From: Eublepharis macularius
Lineage: Eukaryota; Chordata; Lepidosauria; Squamata; Eublepharidae
Length of the DNA stretch: 64,000 nt
Assembly: GCF_028583425.1 (NCBI RefSeq)
Contig: NC_072791.1
Span: 197,508,311 to 197,572,310, forward strand
Reading direction: 5' to 3'
Shown here: one piece after another, positions 11,104-22,800 of the stretch
How positions within the stretch are numbered: position 1 is the stretch's first letter
Layout of the letters: every line of letters begins with the position of its first letter
Position numbers and translations under genes: made by a program
The notes under the pieces: model-generated
What the model saw: only the letters and a program-made list of their open reading frames with translations
Database searches by the model: none
What the model was told of the DNA's origin: nothing

Positions 11104-11312
11104 TTTAGTATATTTTTATCCTGCTCTTCCCTACAAGGAGCTGAGGGCAGCACCCATCTTTCTCCATTTCCCATTTTAGAGCCATTCATTGAGAAGGGTT
11201 AGGCAGAGAACGTGCAATCGGCCCAGAGAGCTTTACAGCAGAGGGGTGATTTAAAACTGGGTTATCCAGACTTGCCTGACCTTTTAACCATTACATCCCA
11301 CTGTTACAGGTT
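11104..11312 (-). repeat. tRNA-derived SINE, diverged
   Basis: On the minus strand 'acagtgggatgtaatggttaaaaggtcaggcaagtctgga' is the tRNA-like head, and 'ctccttgtagggaagagcagg' is the tail part, matching the family at 58558-58792. Confidence 0.55.
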
Positions 11313-11344
11313 TGGTTTTAAAAACCAAAGACATCTCACCATGA

Positions 11345-11650
11345 AGTATGGTGTCATGGTTACAGCATCACATTAGGCCTGGGGAGGTCCAGGCACAATT
11401 TCTCATCAACTGACTAGTTGATCTTGACCCAGGCTGATTCTGCACATGTTGGATAAAGCACTTTCAATGCACTTTATCAATCTGCACACAAAAAAATCCA
11501 TTCCAAATGATCTATAAAGAGGATTGGAAGTGCATTATCCAACATGTGCAGAATCACTCCCAGTCTCATATTCTTGGCCTAACCTATTTCATAGGGTTAT
11601 TGTGAGGAAAGCAGAGAACATGAAAACCCGTTCTAAGTTCCTTGAGTGAG
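11345..11650 (+). repeat. tRNA-derived SINE split by a MITE
   Basis: The head 'tatggtgtcatggttacagcatcac' starts at about 11347 and the body 'ggcctaacctatttcatagggttattgtgagg' resumes after the MITE at 11435-11555. This shows the MITE moved after the SINE inserted. Confidence 0.55.
11435..11555. mobile_element. MITE with about 33-bp inverted ends, copy 2
   Basis: Ends GATTCTGCACATGTTGGATA and its inverse, 121 bases, same internal sequence as 7817-7958 but with a shorter centre. Inserted within a SINE. No target duplication recognised. Confidence 0.75.
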
Positions 11651-12865
11651 ATAAAAATGTGATAGATGTATACATTTATAAAGGTAAATTGCCATAAAGC
11701 ATTACAGGAATTGATTTGTCTTTATAAATGGTTATGTGGGGAAAGAGAACTACAAAACATTGACATCCTTTCACTGAAACTTAATCCATTTTCTGCATTT
11801 GTAATAATTATGTAATAGTGAGCAGGCGTGTCTATAAGCATAAACCACAAGGAACATTTCCAGGTATTTTCCACTTCCTGGTGAGATTTCCAAGTACAAA
11901 TGATAGGACTGGGAATTGGTTCTTTGACTTTTAGATCTGAAAAAGTTCCATCTCCCAAGTTTCCCTTAGTTTTATCTCTGTTACTGACATGCAATCAATG
12001 TTCATATTTTCTCCACACTATTTGTGGGGTAGGTGACCTTGCAGCATAGTGAGCTAGATTCAATCGCTTATTAAAAACAGGCATTGATAAAAGCACACAT
12101 TTATTAGATTTATTCCGAAGCAGCATTTTCCAGTTGTCTTGTCTAATCAAAGTACATATCAAGGTAAGAAAACCAAGCATATTAAAAGAAGGATAGCGCT
12201 TTAACATTGAGAATTAAGGTATAAATAACCCAAACAAAACAGCAGAAGTCTTGTTTCTTATCAGTTTAGAAGCCTGGAGTTAGATGAGCAGCTAGGCCGG
12301 GAAGACTAAACGGCAGACTATACATTCCTAGGGTGACTTCCTTTGAAGGCTCCAGATTATGCAAATCAGTAATAAAACTAACAAGATGTACAGTACAAAG
12401 GCTGCACCAGTAAAAATGGTTTCCCTTTCTATTATTGCCCACCTCAGGAAATAAATAGTCAAAATATTAAACATTTTCACACAGGAAGATAAAGTGGGGG
12501 AGAGGGAGAGATGGCTCATATTAAAGCATACCTGCCTTGTCTGTATATGCAAGGGGCACAGAAATAAAGCATGATTTGGAGAGCTAGTGACTAGTGTCGG
12601 TTTAATCATGGGACAAATAACTTGTAGAGACTTCAGTTGAGAAAAGAATTATTCCACAGATGATCACGAAAAGATCACATTAAAAAAAAGTAGTAACATG
12701 TAAAACAAGTCTTTTGTTTTCCATTGACACTGTTATTGACATTTTAAAGTGGTGCCTTAGGGGGAAAAAGATAATGTTTCAGGGAAAGTACTGTGTTTTT
12801 GCAAGGCAAAATATTAATACAAGAGACGGAATTGTGCCACTTGCTTATTTTTGTTTCAAGACAGT
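11651..12865. other. Region distal to LRP2 3' end, no gene seen
   Basis: No coding exon was found. On the minus strand AATAAA hexamers occur at 12100-12105 and 12109-12114, so part may be distal LRP2 untranslated sequence. Confidence 0.35.
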
Positions 12866-13110
12866 GGCTTGGATCCAGACTAGTGTTTCTGCAGCCACAA
12901 GGATTTTTGCTTACAACACATGATTTTCCTGCCTCTCCTGTCCTGCAGAAGCCCAAAATGGCTGCCAAAATTTTGTTTCTGGGGATCTCCTGTCCCCCAG
13001 AAATAGGATTGGGGGGGGGACATTTTGGGTTGCTGTGGGCAGGAGGAAGAAGTCTCACTGCAGAGATGGAAATCCTTGTGCCCATGAAAAAGCTAGTAAG
13101 GATATAAGCC
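12866..13110. mobile_element. Foldback MITE next to LRP2 3' UTR
   Basis: The left end GGCTTGGATCC...ACTAG...CACAAGGATTT pairs with the inverse of the right end (GGCTTATATCCTTACTAG...CACAAGGATTT). CCCAAAATG also faces its inverse around a G9 run. About 245 bases, non-coding, roughly 550 bases past the LRP2 stop. Confidence 0.6.
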
Positions 13111-13661
13111 AACATTTTGTAAATTGTTAGTATTCTGCATAATAGTAATATCATAGAAAGAGGCACCTATTTTTATATACTCTGGTAGATCAGACAGGTA
13201 GCAGAAATACACATAAGAACTGATGGTATATGCTGAGCAGGTTGCTGCCCGTAAATATACGTCCCAAAGGTCTTTGTCACTCAGTAGATGGCACTATGTT
13301 CTCTTCTATATTATTTAATATAATCATTTATGGAGAGATCCCTAATGAGAATTGATTTGTACTAAAACAACAACCAGATAATCTTTCAGAAATTTACAAA
13401 TGTACAGTATATTTATAACATTTCTTTCTGAGAGTGTCAGTGCAAAGATATACATATAGTACACCGTGATAATTGCTCATAAAAATAGGCGTTGGCATTG
13501 CATGTGTAAAAAAACAAACAAACAAGGCATGGTTTCCACGGACGTCTCTAGCTAAAGACTAAATATATTTCTTTTATAAAGAGAACTGAACCATTTCTTC
13601 CTTCTGTTTACAAAAATATATGTGCAAATGGGTGTTCCTAATTATTCCCTATGTGAGCTGG
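13111..13661 (-). other. LRP2: LRP2 3' untranslated region (extent uncertain)
   Basis: AT-rich sequence directly after the stop codon with no coding potential. On the minus strand an ATTAAA hexamer lies at 13314-13319, about 345 bases past the stop; canonical AATAAA hexamers are farther out, at 12109-12114 and 12100-12105. Which one is used cannot be told from sequence. A foldback repeat at 12866-13110 bounds this stretch. Confidence 0.4.
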
Positions 13662-13823
13662 TTATACCACAGAGTCCTCTTTGACGAGATTGGCGGTGTC
13701 TTTGAACGAATCCTCAGTTGCTGAATAGGCTAGCGGTTGATCTCTCCGGAGAATGATCTTTTGAGGAGGCGGGGGAGACGGAGGAGGGATGTTCTCAGCT
13801 TCTCCTCGGTGTTCCTTTTCCAT
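13662..13823 (-). CDS. LRP2: LRP2 last coding exon and stop
   Basis: 162 bp including TAA. Starts [20 protein letters not shown] and ends [23 protein letters not shown] is the known GSK3 site and possible SH3 ligand of megalin. The last residues S-V-V fit a class I PDZ ligand (S/T-x-hydrophobic), like S-E-V in human. Acceptor GTTTCAG. Confidence 0.97.
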   Translation of the reverse strand: MEKEHRGEAENIPPPSPPPPQKIILRRDQPLAYSATEDSFKDTANLVKEDSVV

Positions 13824-16800
13824 CTGAAACAATTGGCAGGTCAAAATAATCACAGCCATATTGCACACTGGGCAGGCAGGGGAAGCAGGACTGAGTGGGG
13901 AGGGTGTAGTTTACCTCAGGCCTCCTAGCAAATTCATAACACAGGCAAGACTTGATTCAGTGACTTCCTGATTGGAAGCTCTTAGCCAGCACGCTACACT
14001 CGCTCTTGTATGCCTGGAGCTGCCTCTCCTCACTCCAATGGCGGGGCCTTGCAGAGAGGGGAGCTATATGGGCACTTCAGAAATGCCTAACCAGGATCGT
14101 CAGGGTAACTTGATAGGCAAGACGCCACAGGGAAAGCAGCTACCTCTTAATCTTTATTTGTTATTCAGAACATTTATATGCTGCCTCTCCAAGGAACCTA
14201 CTCTTGAGGTGACGTACAATATAAAACATGACAAAACAATAAATCGGCACACCTGAAATTTAAGAAACCATTAGAGACCCAGCCAGAGCATAAAAACAGC
14301 ATAAACATTAAGCAGCCTTAAATGATTCTCACAGAACTGAAACATTACCTCTGAATAGATTGGATTTTCAAAGTTAGTACTTTGCTTCAGTTTTCTTTTG
14401 AAGAAGTTCCACTTTGTCTCCTGAAAAACATGTTTCAAAGGCGGGTGGGGAACATTTTACTGGTAACTATTCTGGGCTCAGGAATGACTCAGTGACAAGC
14501 AGTTAAGGCGAGAGTTTGAAAGGTTCTGGCAAATACAATAACCTGACATGTAGCAACACCTGCTTAGCAGTGCTGACGTTTGTGCTAGCGAGCTATGCCC
14601 TCAGAGACCACTGGCTGATCAGTGCTAGCTGTGAGTCCTCCTGATAAGCCACTTGCCCAAAGGGTACGTATCCAATGACAGCAAAGAGTCACACCTTGAC
14701 AAGCTGTACGTAGAGAAAGCATCTACATTTAACTAGCATGCAAAAGTGTGAATCATTTAACAGATCACCCACGGGCATGTGTCACATGCGCCTTGCACTG
14801 AAATATCGAGGAATATATAAAGGTAGTTAACAGCAATTAATAGGTAGGAGGGCAGCAGCCTTAGGAGCTTAGGGAAGACGCATGGTAGCCGTACAAGAAG
14901 ACTACCATGCAGCACTTACAAAGGAACGGTGTAGTCAGTGACTGCATCTCTATGGCATCACAGAGACCATGCAGTGCAATGGTTATGATGCCAGATGAGG
15001 AATGAAGACAGCCAGGTTCACAATTCCCATTCGTCTATAAAGCTCACTGGGTGACCCTGGGATAGCCACACTCTCTCTGTTTTGCATGTTTGTTGTAAGG
15101 GTAAAACAGAGTGGGACTGAACCACGAGTCTCTAAACACATGCACTAAACACAAGTTTGATTGAGAGAAACCTCAATTCAACTCACTTTTAAAGTGTGAC
15201 CCAAAGCTTACCTTTAAAAGAGTGGGGGGGGGGCTCCAAATTGGCTCCTGTGCATGCGCAAAGGCAGAAGGAGCGTTTTCATTCCCTCCTTTCTACCCCA
15301 CTTGCTTTAACTAGCAGAGAAAGGCTGAGGGTGGGGATATTTGTCTTACTGCTGGTTCCATCCGTCTGCCCAAGCTCTGCCCATATCATCTAATCATGCC
15401 TGGGCAGATACGTGGAGCCATTAGTAAGACAAACAGCCCTCTCCTAATGGCCCTTCTCCGCTACTTAAAGTACGGGGAAGGGGGCTGAAAAGGAGGGACT
15501 GAGGACACTCCTTTTGCTTCCACATGTGTATGGGAGCCAATCCCCCACCCCCACTTTAAAGGGAAGCATCTGATCACACATTAAAAGTGAGTCAAACTCA
15601 TGTTTAGTGAACATGCAAAGAGACCCTATGTGGATCACCTAAGCTTTATGGGAGATGGGAAGGATAATAAACAAACAGAGAGTCAATAATGCAGGAATTA
15701 ACTATGTACTAAGGGATGACTGAACACAGAATTACTAATTCTGCACATTAAGATTTTAAATGGATCCCTGTTGCCATCTAAAGCAGGCTTTATGCAAAGT
15801 GGCATATCAGTTTCATTTTCTCTCCCCCTACTGCTTTTGCTACGACTACGACTACTAGGAGTAATGTACTAATTGTAGTAGTTATTACTAATGCAATGCC
15901 AGTGGTATGTTAAGTGTTGCACAGAACACAAAAGTAACACAGTATCTGCCAAGAATATTGACTGTCTTTGACTGATGGAATTGAGACTAGGGATAAACCC
16001 ATAATTGGTGGAGATGAAGAGTCAGGAAGTGGTGGAGGGTGATGAGAAAGAGCAAAGGAGTTTGGAATAGACAGCAGCAAGACAAGAGAGAGAGCAAAAG
16101 ATAAAGGAAGAAAATGGTGAAATGCAGAGACCAAGAAACAGTGGAAGATGCTATGAAAACAGAGACATAAATTAGAGAGAAGATTTTTAAAATGAAAAGC
16201 TTTAGTTGTGTTAAACGATTTGTACTGACTGGGTTGAATTTTGCCAATCATTTCCACACACACCGGGGACGGGGGGTGATTTCCACCACCACCACCCCAT
16301 GGCAGACCTCTGTTTCCCAGGAGCAGCATTTCAAGGTCATTCTGGGCTGCAGCAGGATGGAGGAAGTGCGGAAATTGCACTCCGCCAATAGAAGGAGTGG
16401 ATATTTATAACAGGATCCAAGACACTGTCTAAATTATTCCCAGGACTACTGAAGGTATGTGCATTTGTGAACCTGAGCACCATGCAATACAGAGAGCTCC
16501 ACGAACATTTGATTCCAACACAGTCTACAAAGCAGAAGTCAGTTACCTGAGGTGTTTCTACATTTGCTGGAGTCTGGGGCACGCTGGCCGATATAGATGT
16601 AGCATAGATTGGATTTTCAAAGTTTTCATTTCCTCCACTGCTGGAAGCGGTTACCTATTCCCATGGCATAAAAACATACTGTGTGTTTTGCATTTTTGTA
16701 TATGTCAGTCAATCCGTCTTTACAGCATCAGTGAATAAGCCATAGCAACAACACAATAGTTCAAATAAGGGTAAACACTTTTGTATATGAGGTTGCACCC

Positions 16801-19800
16801 TTTTGGATGATATCTGCCACTACTTGCTTTCCTGCTCAGCTGAAGAGAATCCAAAGCAGAGGTTTCTTTTACAGCCTCGGGGGGGGGGGGGGGGGACGTG
16901 TATTGGCCTACTGTGTAAAGTTGGCATAATTTTGACAAATAATAGGACTGGCTACTTGAGGCCAGTTGGCCAAATGAGTAGCATCATTAAAGTAAAACCA
17001 TATACAAGACTGATTATGTTAAATGGGGCATGTTATGTTTCACCTGGGTTTTCTAGCTACCCATGCAACCGATTGCCCATTTAACATCAACAGATTTTCC
17101 CCCACAGAGGAAGAGGCTTCACAGTTTTGCAATTCTGTATGTAGTTTAATTGTTAGTTTTTCTAAACTTGAATTTTGTTATGAATTTTGTTAAATCAACT
17201 TGATTTAACTTGTTCCCGCAGATGGTTTGAGAAGACTGCACAGCAAAAATATTCAAACCAACAGAGGTTAGAAGAAAAGTGTACTATGAAAGGGATCAAA
17301 CAGAACAGTTCAGCAAGAGAAGAAAGCCATGTTTTATTCCCCCCCCCCCTTACTTGTGTTGGAGGAGCGATGTTTATGTCCACCTCACCACTGTCTTTAG
17401 TTGTATACATTGGGTTTTCAAATGTGATTGGCTGCTTCCCAGTTTCTGCAGCAAAGTTTTCATTCTGAGGATAATAGTAAAATGTTAACTTCCATCCAAC
17501 ATAAGCTTCATTACTCCTTAAAGCAAAGCATAACGCAACTGGGAACACCAGAAATGATACATTAGACTAGGCTGTGGCTCAGTGGTAGGCAGGGCTTTTT
17601 TTCAGCTGGAACACAGTGGCACGGAGTTCCGGAACCTCTTGAAAATGGTCACATGGCTGGTGGCCCTGCCCCCTGATCTCCAGACGGGGGGAGTTTAGAT
17701 TGTCCCCCGCGCCGCTTGGTGGCATGGAGGGCAATCTAAACTCCCCTCTGTCTGGAGATCAGGGGGCGGGGCCACTAGCCATGTGATCATTTTCTCCGAG
17801 GGCAACCCACTGAATTCCACCACCTCTTTTCCCAGGAAAAAAGCCCTGGTGGTAGGCCATCCACTTTGCACGCATTAAGTCCTAGATCCAATCCCCAACA
17901 TCTCCAGTTAAAAGGTTCAGGTAGTTGATGATGTGAAAGATTTCTTACAGGGATCCTGGAGAGCTGCCACCAGTCAAAGTAGATAAGGCCAATCCTGACA
18001 GACCAATGATCTGAGTCAGTAGAAGACAGCTTCACGTATGTGTATCTCTTGAGTAAGAAGTGTTTGCAATACTAATGCACGGTGAGGGGAATAAACACTT
18101 TCTCTTTAAAATGAAACAATATACCCCCCTGGCATGTATTGAACCCAGAAAAGAATTATGCCATATATTACTGCATCCAAAGTCTTAAGTAGAGTACTGT
18201 CCATGAGATCATCAAGTCAAGCTGGCGCTTTCAAGTGCAGACATGTAGAATTATACTTCATAAATCATTTTGGAATGGGGAGAAATGAATCTGTCTCCAT
18301 TAGTCAATGACAAATATCACACACAGGAAGACAAGTTTCTATAAATCAAACAAATTAGTAATGAGGAAAGGACCAAAATACCAAAAAGAACGGTTTACTG
18401 CAGAGCCTTCAAATTAATCCTTTAAAAATCTGTTCTATTTTTATACTGGAAAAGTTTGCACTTTTAAAAAAAATCTTAATTTTACTTTTGTGAAATCCCG
18501 TTCTACTCGAGGTCAAGGGGGTAACTGGCATGTGGGCCAGGCAGGAAGAGTCTCCGTACCCATTTTTGATGGAGGAAGGGCTCTGCCTGCCACTCATTCT
18601 CCAAATGAATGCTACAAAGTCCCAGCTAAGGAAATCTGAAATAAATCTGAATCAGTGGCATTTGTTAATGTGCTGCTCCAGAATGGGCACGAAGATGACC
18701 GGGGGGGGGGGGGGCAGAAAATCTCCCCTGGATGAACTAACATGTTAAACTGAAGATGTTTTTCTCTGGATTCAAAAGAAACAATGGCGGGGAATAGATT
18801 TGGTCACTCGTTCCATTCCATCCCGATTAGAAGGAAAATAGAAATTGGCCTGAATTAATGTTTTTCTCAAAGAGAAAGAAGGGCAGCTAGCAAAGAATTA
18901 CTAGAAAAATACAATCTTCAGTGCCTGAGTACATTAATTCTATCCTGGTGTGGAGAACCTGGCATGGGAAAAAAATGATCCAGAAAATGTATAGTGTGAT
19001 AATGTATACCATAATATGAAACCCCTTCTATAGATTCCAAATGAGTTAGTTCTTGTATACTTCCTAAGGACTGCATGTTTAGAGACACTGTTAATCATTT
19101 TTTAAATACAATTATGAAACATTTCCGGTATACCATTCATAGAGGAAACACTCCCCAACTGGATCTCTCACATGAGAAGTTCCAAGTGGATTATGGCCGT
19201 TTTTAAAAGGGCACATTATTTTTTTTCTATACAAAATGTTTATCACCACATATACCTTTGAAAAAATAAAATTTAAAAAAACCCCACTTCATTGCGGGAA
19301 AATCCTCACCATTTGCATTGCTCGGTCAATCGCCGATTCAGCTCCAAACCCAGACACGCTAATATTCATGGTCCCATCAGCTTCGGATCGGAATGTTACC
19401 CCATTGCCATTTTCCGTGGATTTCACAAGACTGCTTAAACTTTGAAAAGAAGAATATTTTTTTGCCAACAATAGATGGATCAATAAAAGACACCTTCTTA
19501 ACCTTTGTTGGGGAGTGGGGAGGGCATTACTATGGTAACAATCCTTTTAAGTATACAAAAACAGACTACTGATTTCTTCAGAAATAGCATTAAGAAATTC
19601 CCACCAACGCAATGTGAAGACATTTAAATATCCCTATTGTTATCCAATGTCTTTGGTGTATGGCTGAGAAAATCATGATTGATACAGTAAATTATATGGC
19701 ATCCATGACAAATGCTTCAGCCGCATTTCCATCCCACTGAATGTATATATGGTAGGGAGCCATGATACAGAAATGTGCTGCTCTGTGCCTCACATTACAC

Positions 19801-22800
19801 GCAATATACACAGTTAATGTACAATACACAATATTCCACTGAATGTACATTATGGCAGACAGTCAACCATGAAACAGAATCACAGAGTCAACTGTGAAAA
19901 AGAATCATGTAGCTGCTTTAGATGTAATGGAGCATGCCACATGTACATGCAGGGTATACAATTAATTTTTAATATATGAAGTACACCGAGTGGAAAAGAC
20001 AGCACTGTGTACTCATTTCTTTGTCCATAGTATATGTGGAAGTCCTTTAGTGTAGCAATTTTGGGCAAACATGGCCAGGGACTGGAATGTATGACCAAGT
20101 ACCTATTTCTCTTTGGAATGATCAGTGTGAGTGACAGCTGACTGATACAGTGTGTTTTCCTAAAGACCTCTTGCAGGACTGTTACATGTTATGGACACAG
20201 AGGACTGATGCCTTGGGGCTCCTGTTTTCACAAAAGATCCGTGCCTCGGGTGCAATCTGAAGAGATGGGGAATTCTCCCCACTGCAACCAAGAGTCCAGT
20301 CATACATAGTCTCATCCCTCCTCTAATTTTTAAAAGAAAGTTGAAGGCACTTATGCAAAAAAAAAAGAGGAATGGTTTCATTGCTGAATATTAGCAGAGT
20401 TCATCGCCAAGCACTTACCCTACAAACATCTTTTTGATTGCAACCAAGAGAATATGCAAGGCATAGTTCAATAATCAGATGCAGAAAGGAACAGACATGC
20501 ACATGTGTTGTCAAGTCCCAACCTACTTATGGCAACCACATCAACACTTTTTCAAGGCAAGTGAGGAGCACTGCCATCCTTTGCACAGCAACCCCAGTAT
20601 TCCTTGGAGGTCCCCCATTCAAGTAGTGACCCCACTTAGTTTCTAAGATCCGATGAGATCAGGCTATGCCATGTCCAACCACCATGCAGAAAAGGGAACG
20701 GAGCAGCAACTAAATGCATGTTTTCTCCGGCCCATCACCACCCATGTGAAACCTACCTTGGCAGTTTGGGAAGTGATGGTAAGAGGGAACCTGTCCGTCG
20801 GTAATTTAAAAAGCCACCAACAGCCAGAGCTCCAATGATTATTATCAAAATGACAGTCAGCAACACTGCCACTGCTGCAACCAGAGAAGAAAAGGAGTCA
20901 ACAAACCAGATCTTCCAATGCTGTCTCTCCTTACTAAATTCTAGAGGGCTTCTCCTCAAAAGCCCTTACTTGGTGGATCAGGGTAAAAGTACATTTGAAG
21001 CTTACTTGTTCCAGGAGGCACTCCCTGAGACAGTCCTACTTCGCAGTAATTTCCAGTGTAGCCATACAAGCATCTGTGAATGGAAATGAAATACCTGACT
21101 GGCATTAACTGCAGAAATGTAGCTGTGTTTATTACAGTTTGAAAAAGAGTAACTACAAGACATGATTTTTTAAAACGCATCCCTTAGTAATTACATGTTC
21201 CACTAGTAGCACAAAGGAAGGGGGGGGGAGTCTGCTTTCTGTTTACGGGGAAATGAGCATGCAGGAATGCTGAATCACAAACAAAGTCATCAGTTTTTAA
21301 AGGTTAGAGGAGGATAGGTTTGGTTTCAGTGGAGCATTAGTGGCCCCTACAGGCTCAGCTGAATGAAAATGGGCTTTTGGTTTCTGGAGGGGGGTGAATT
21401 TCCATGGGTTTTGTTTTGAACAGGAATCTGAGTCACTTGCTCTCTGACATCTTTTCCTTTGTTTTAAACACCTGTTGCCTTTCTAGTTACTCATCATGAA
21501 GAATTTACTTTGAGGTGTAAGCAGCCAACTGGGGAGTTACTCTATTGCTTGCTGATTCATCATTTTAGACAGGTAGGTAGTAGCAAATCTTTAACATTAG
21601 AATAGCAACAGATGAGCAGAAGGCTGTGTTGGACTGCACTTTTTAAAATCTTAGAAGTGCCCTACAAACAGCCGAAGGACTGTGAAGGGTTAATTCTTCA
21701 CAGAAACAGAGAGCTTGAGTGACAGGCTACTCCAAGGAACCTGATAGGGTAGCATGAGCTGAACAGAAAAAAGATTTCTGAACTGGATGCTTGGGAGAGG
21801 GGAGTCTGATTTCAGCCCTAGTGGAGAGGAGTTGAGGACTGACAGTTTTGAGATTCAGCCCTGACTGAGAGCAGTTTAACACAGACAGGAGAACTGTGAG
21901 AAAGTTGGCAAGGAAGTTTGGGACGTAGCTGCAGATTCCCATTCGGACCAAAGAAAGGAGATAGATCTTCTAGTGAGAGGCGAATTTCCCTACCCAGTCA
22001 AACAGACAGTTAGCGCTGAAGAGTGAAAAGATCCCTGGTCTGGTGTGGTTAGAAACTGCCTTTGGAGACCTTAAGAGTCAGTTAAAAACTCAAGACAAGT
22101 ACTGCTGTTTCAAGAGAAGGGGGTTGGGTGCTGGAAAGAGGGTAGCAGCCTTCTAGTAACCAAAAAGAGTAAGTGAATCTTCAAAGAAAGTGTAATAGAG
22201 TGTTTGGAAAAACAGTGGAACGAAAGCCTCTCACCATAAAGATTTAAGTAATTGTGATGAGTTTAAGAAATTCTCATTAGCCTGAAATAATAAGACTTTA
22301 AATCTGTGCATGTACTGATTTTACCTCAGATTTATCTATATTGAGTTACCTCAGAAATTTTTGACCCAATTTCACCTGACCTTTCCACAATATTTTAAAT
22401 AAAATATTTTGTTATTTTTGAATTTTAAAACACCTCTTGTGCCATTCAAGTTGTTTAAGTCCAGGGGTCATTTCGTAGAAAAAGAGCTGGAGGAACTCAT
22501 TAGCGTAACTCATTAGCATATGCCACGCCTCTTCCCATCACCAGAAGTGTGTCATTAGTATAATTGATTGGCATATGCCACACCCCTTGACATCACCTAT
22601 TCTGGCTGTTTTGGACCCAATCCTGGCCATTCAGGGCTGAAATTGGGCCCAAATGGCAAAAAAAGGCTGAAAATGGCTGAAAAGGGGCCCAAAATGGTCA
22701 GGATTGGGCCACTGATGAGCAGGAGAGTGAGCCACCACCTGTCAGAGGCCCGATCCAGGCCGTTTCAGCCCCAATCCAGGCTGAAACGGGCCCAAAATGG

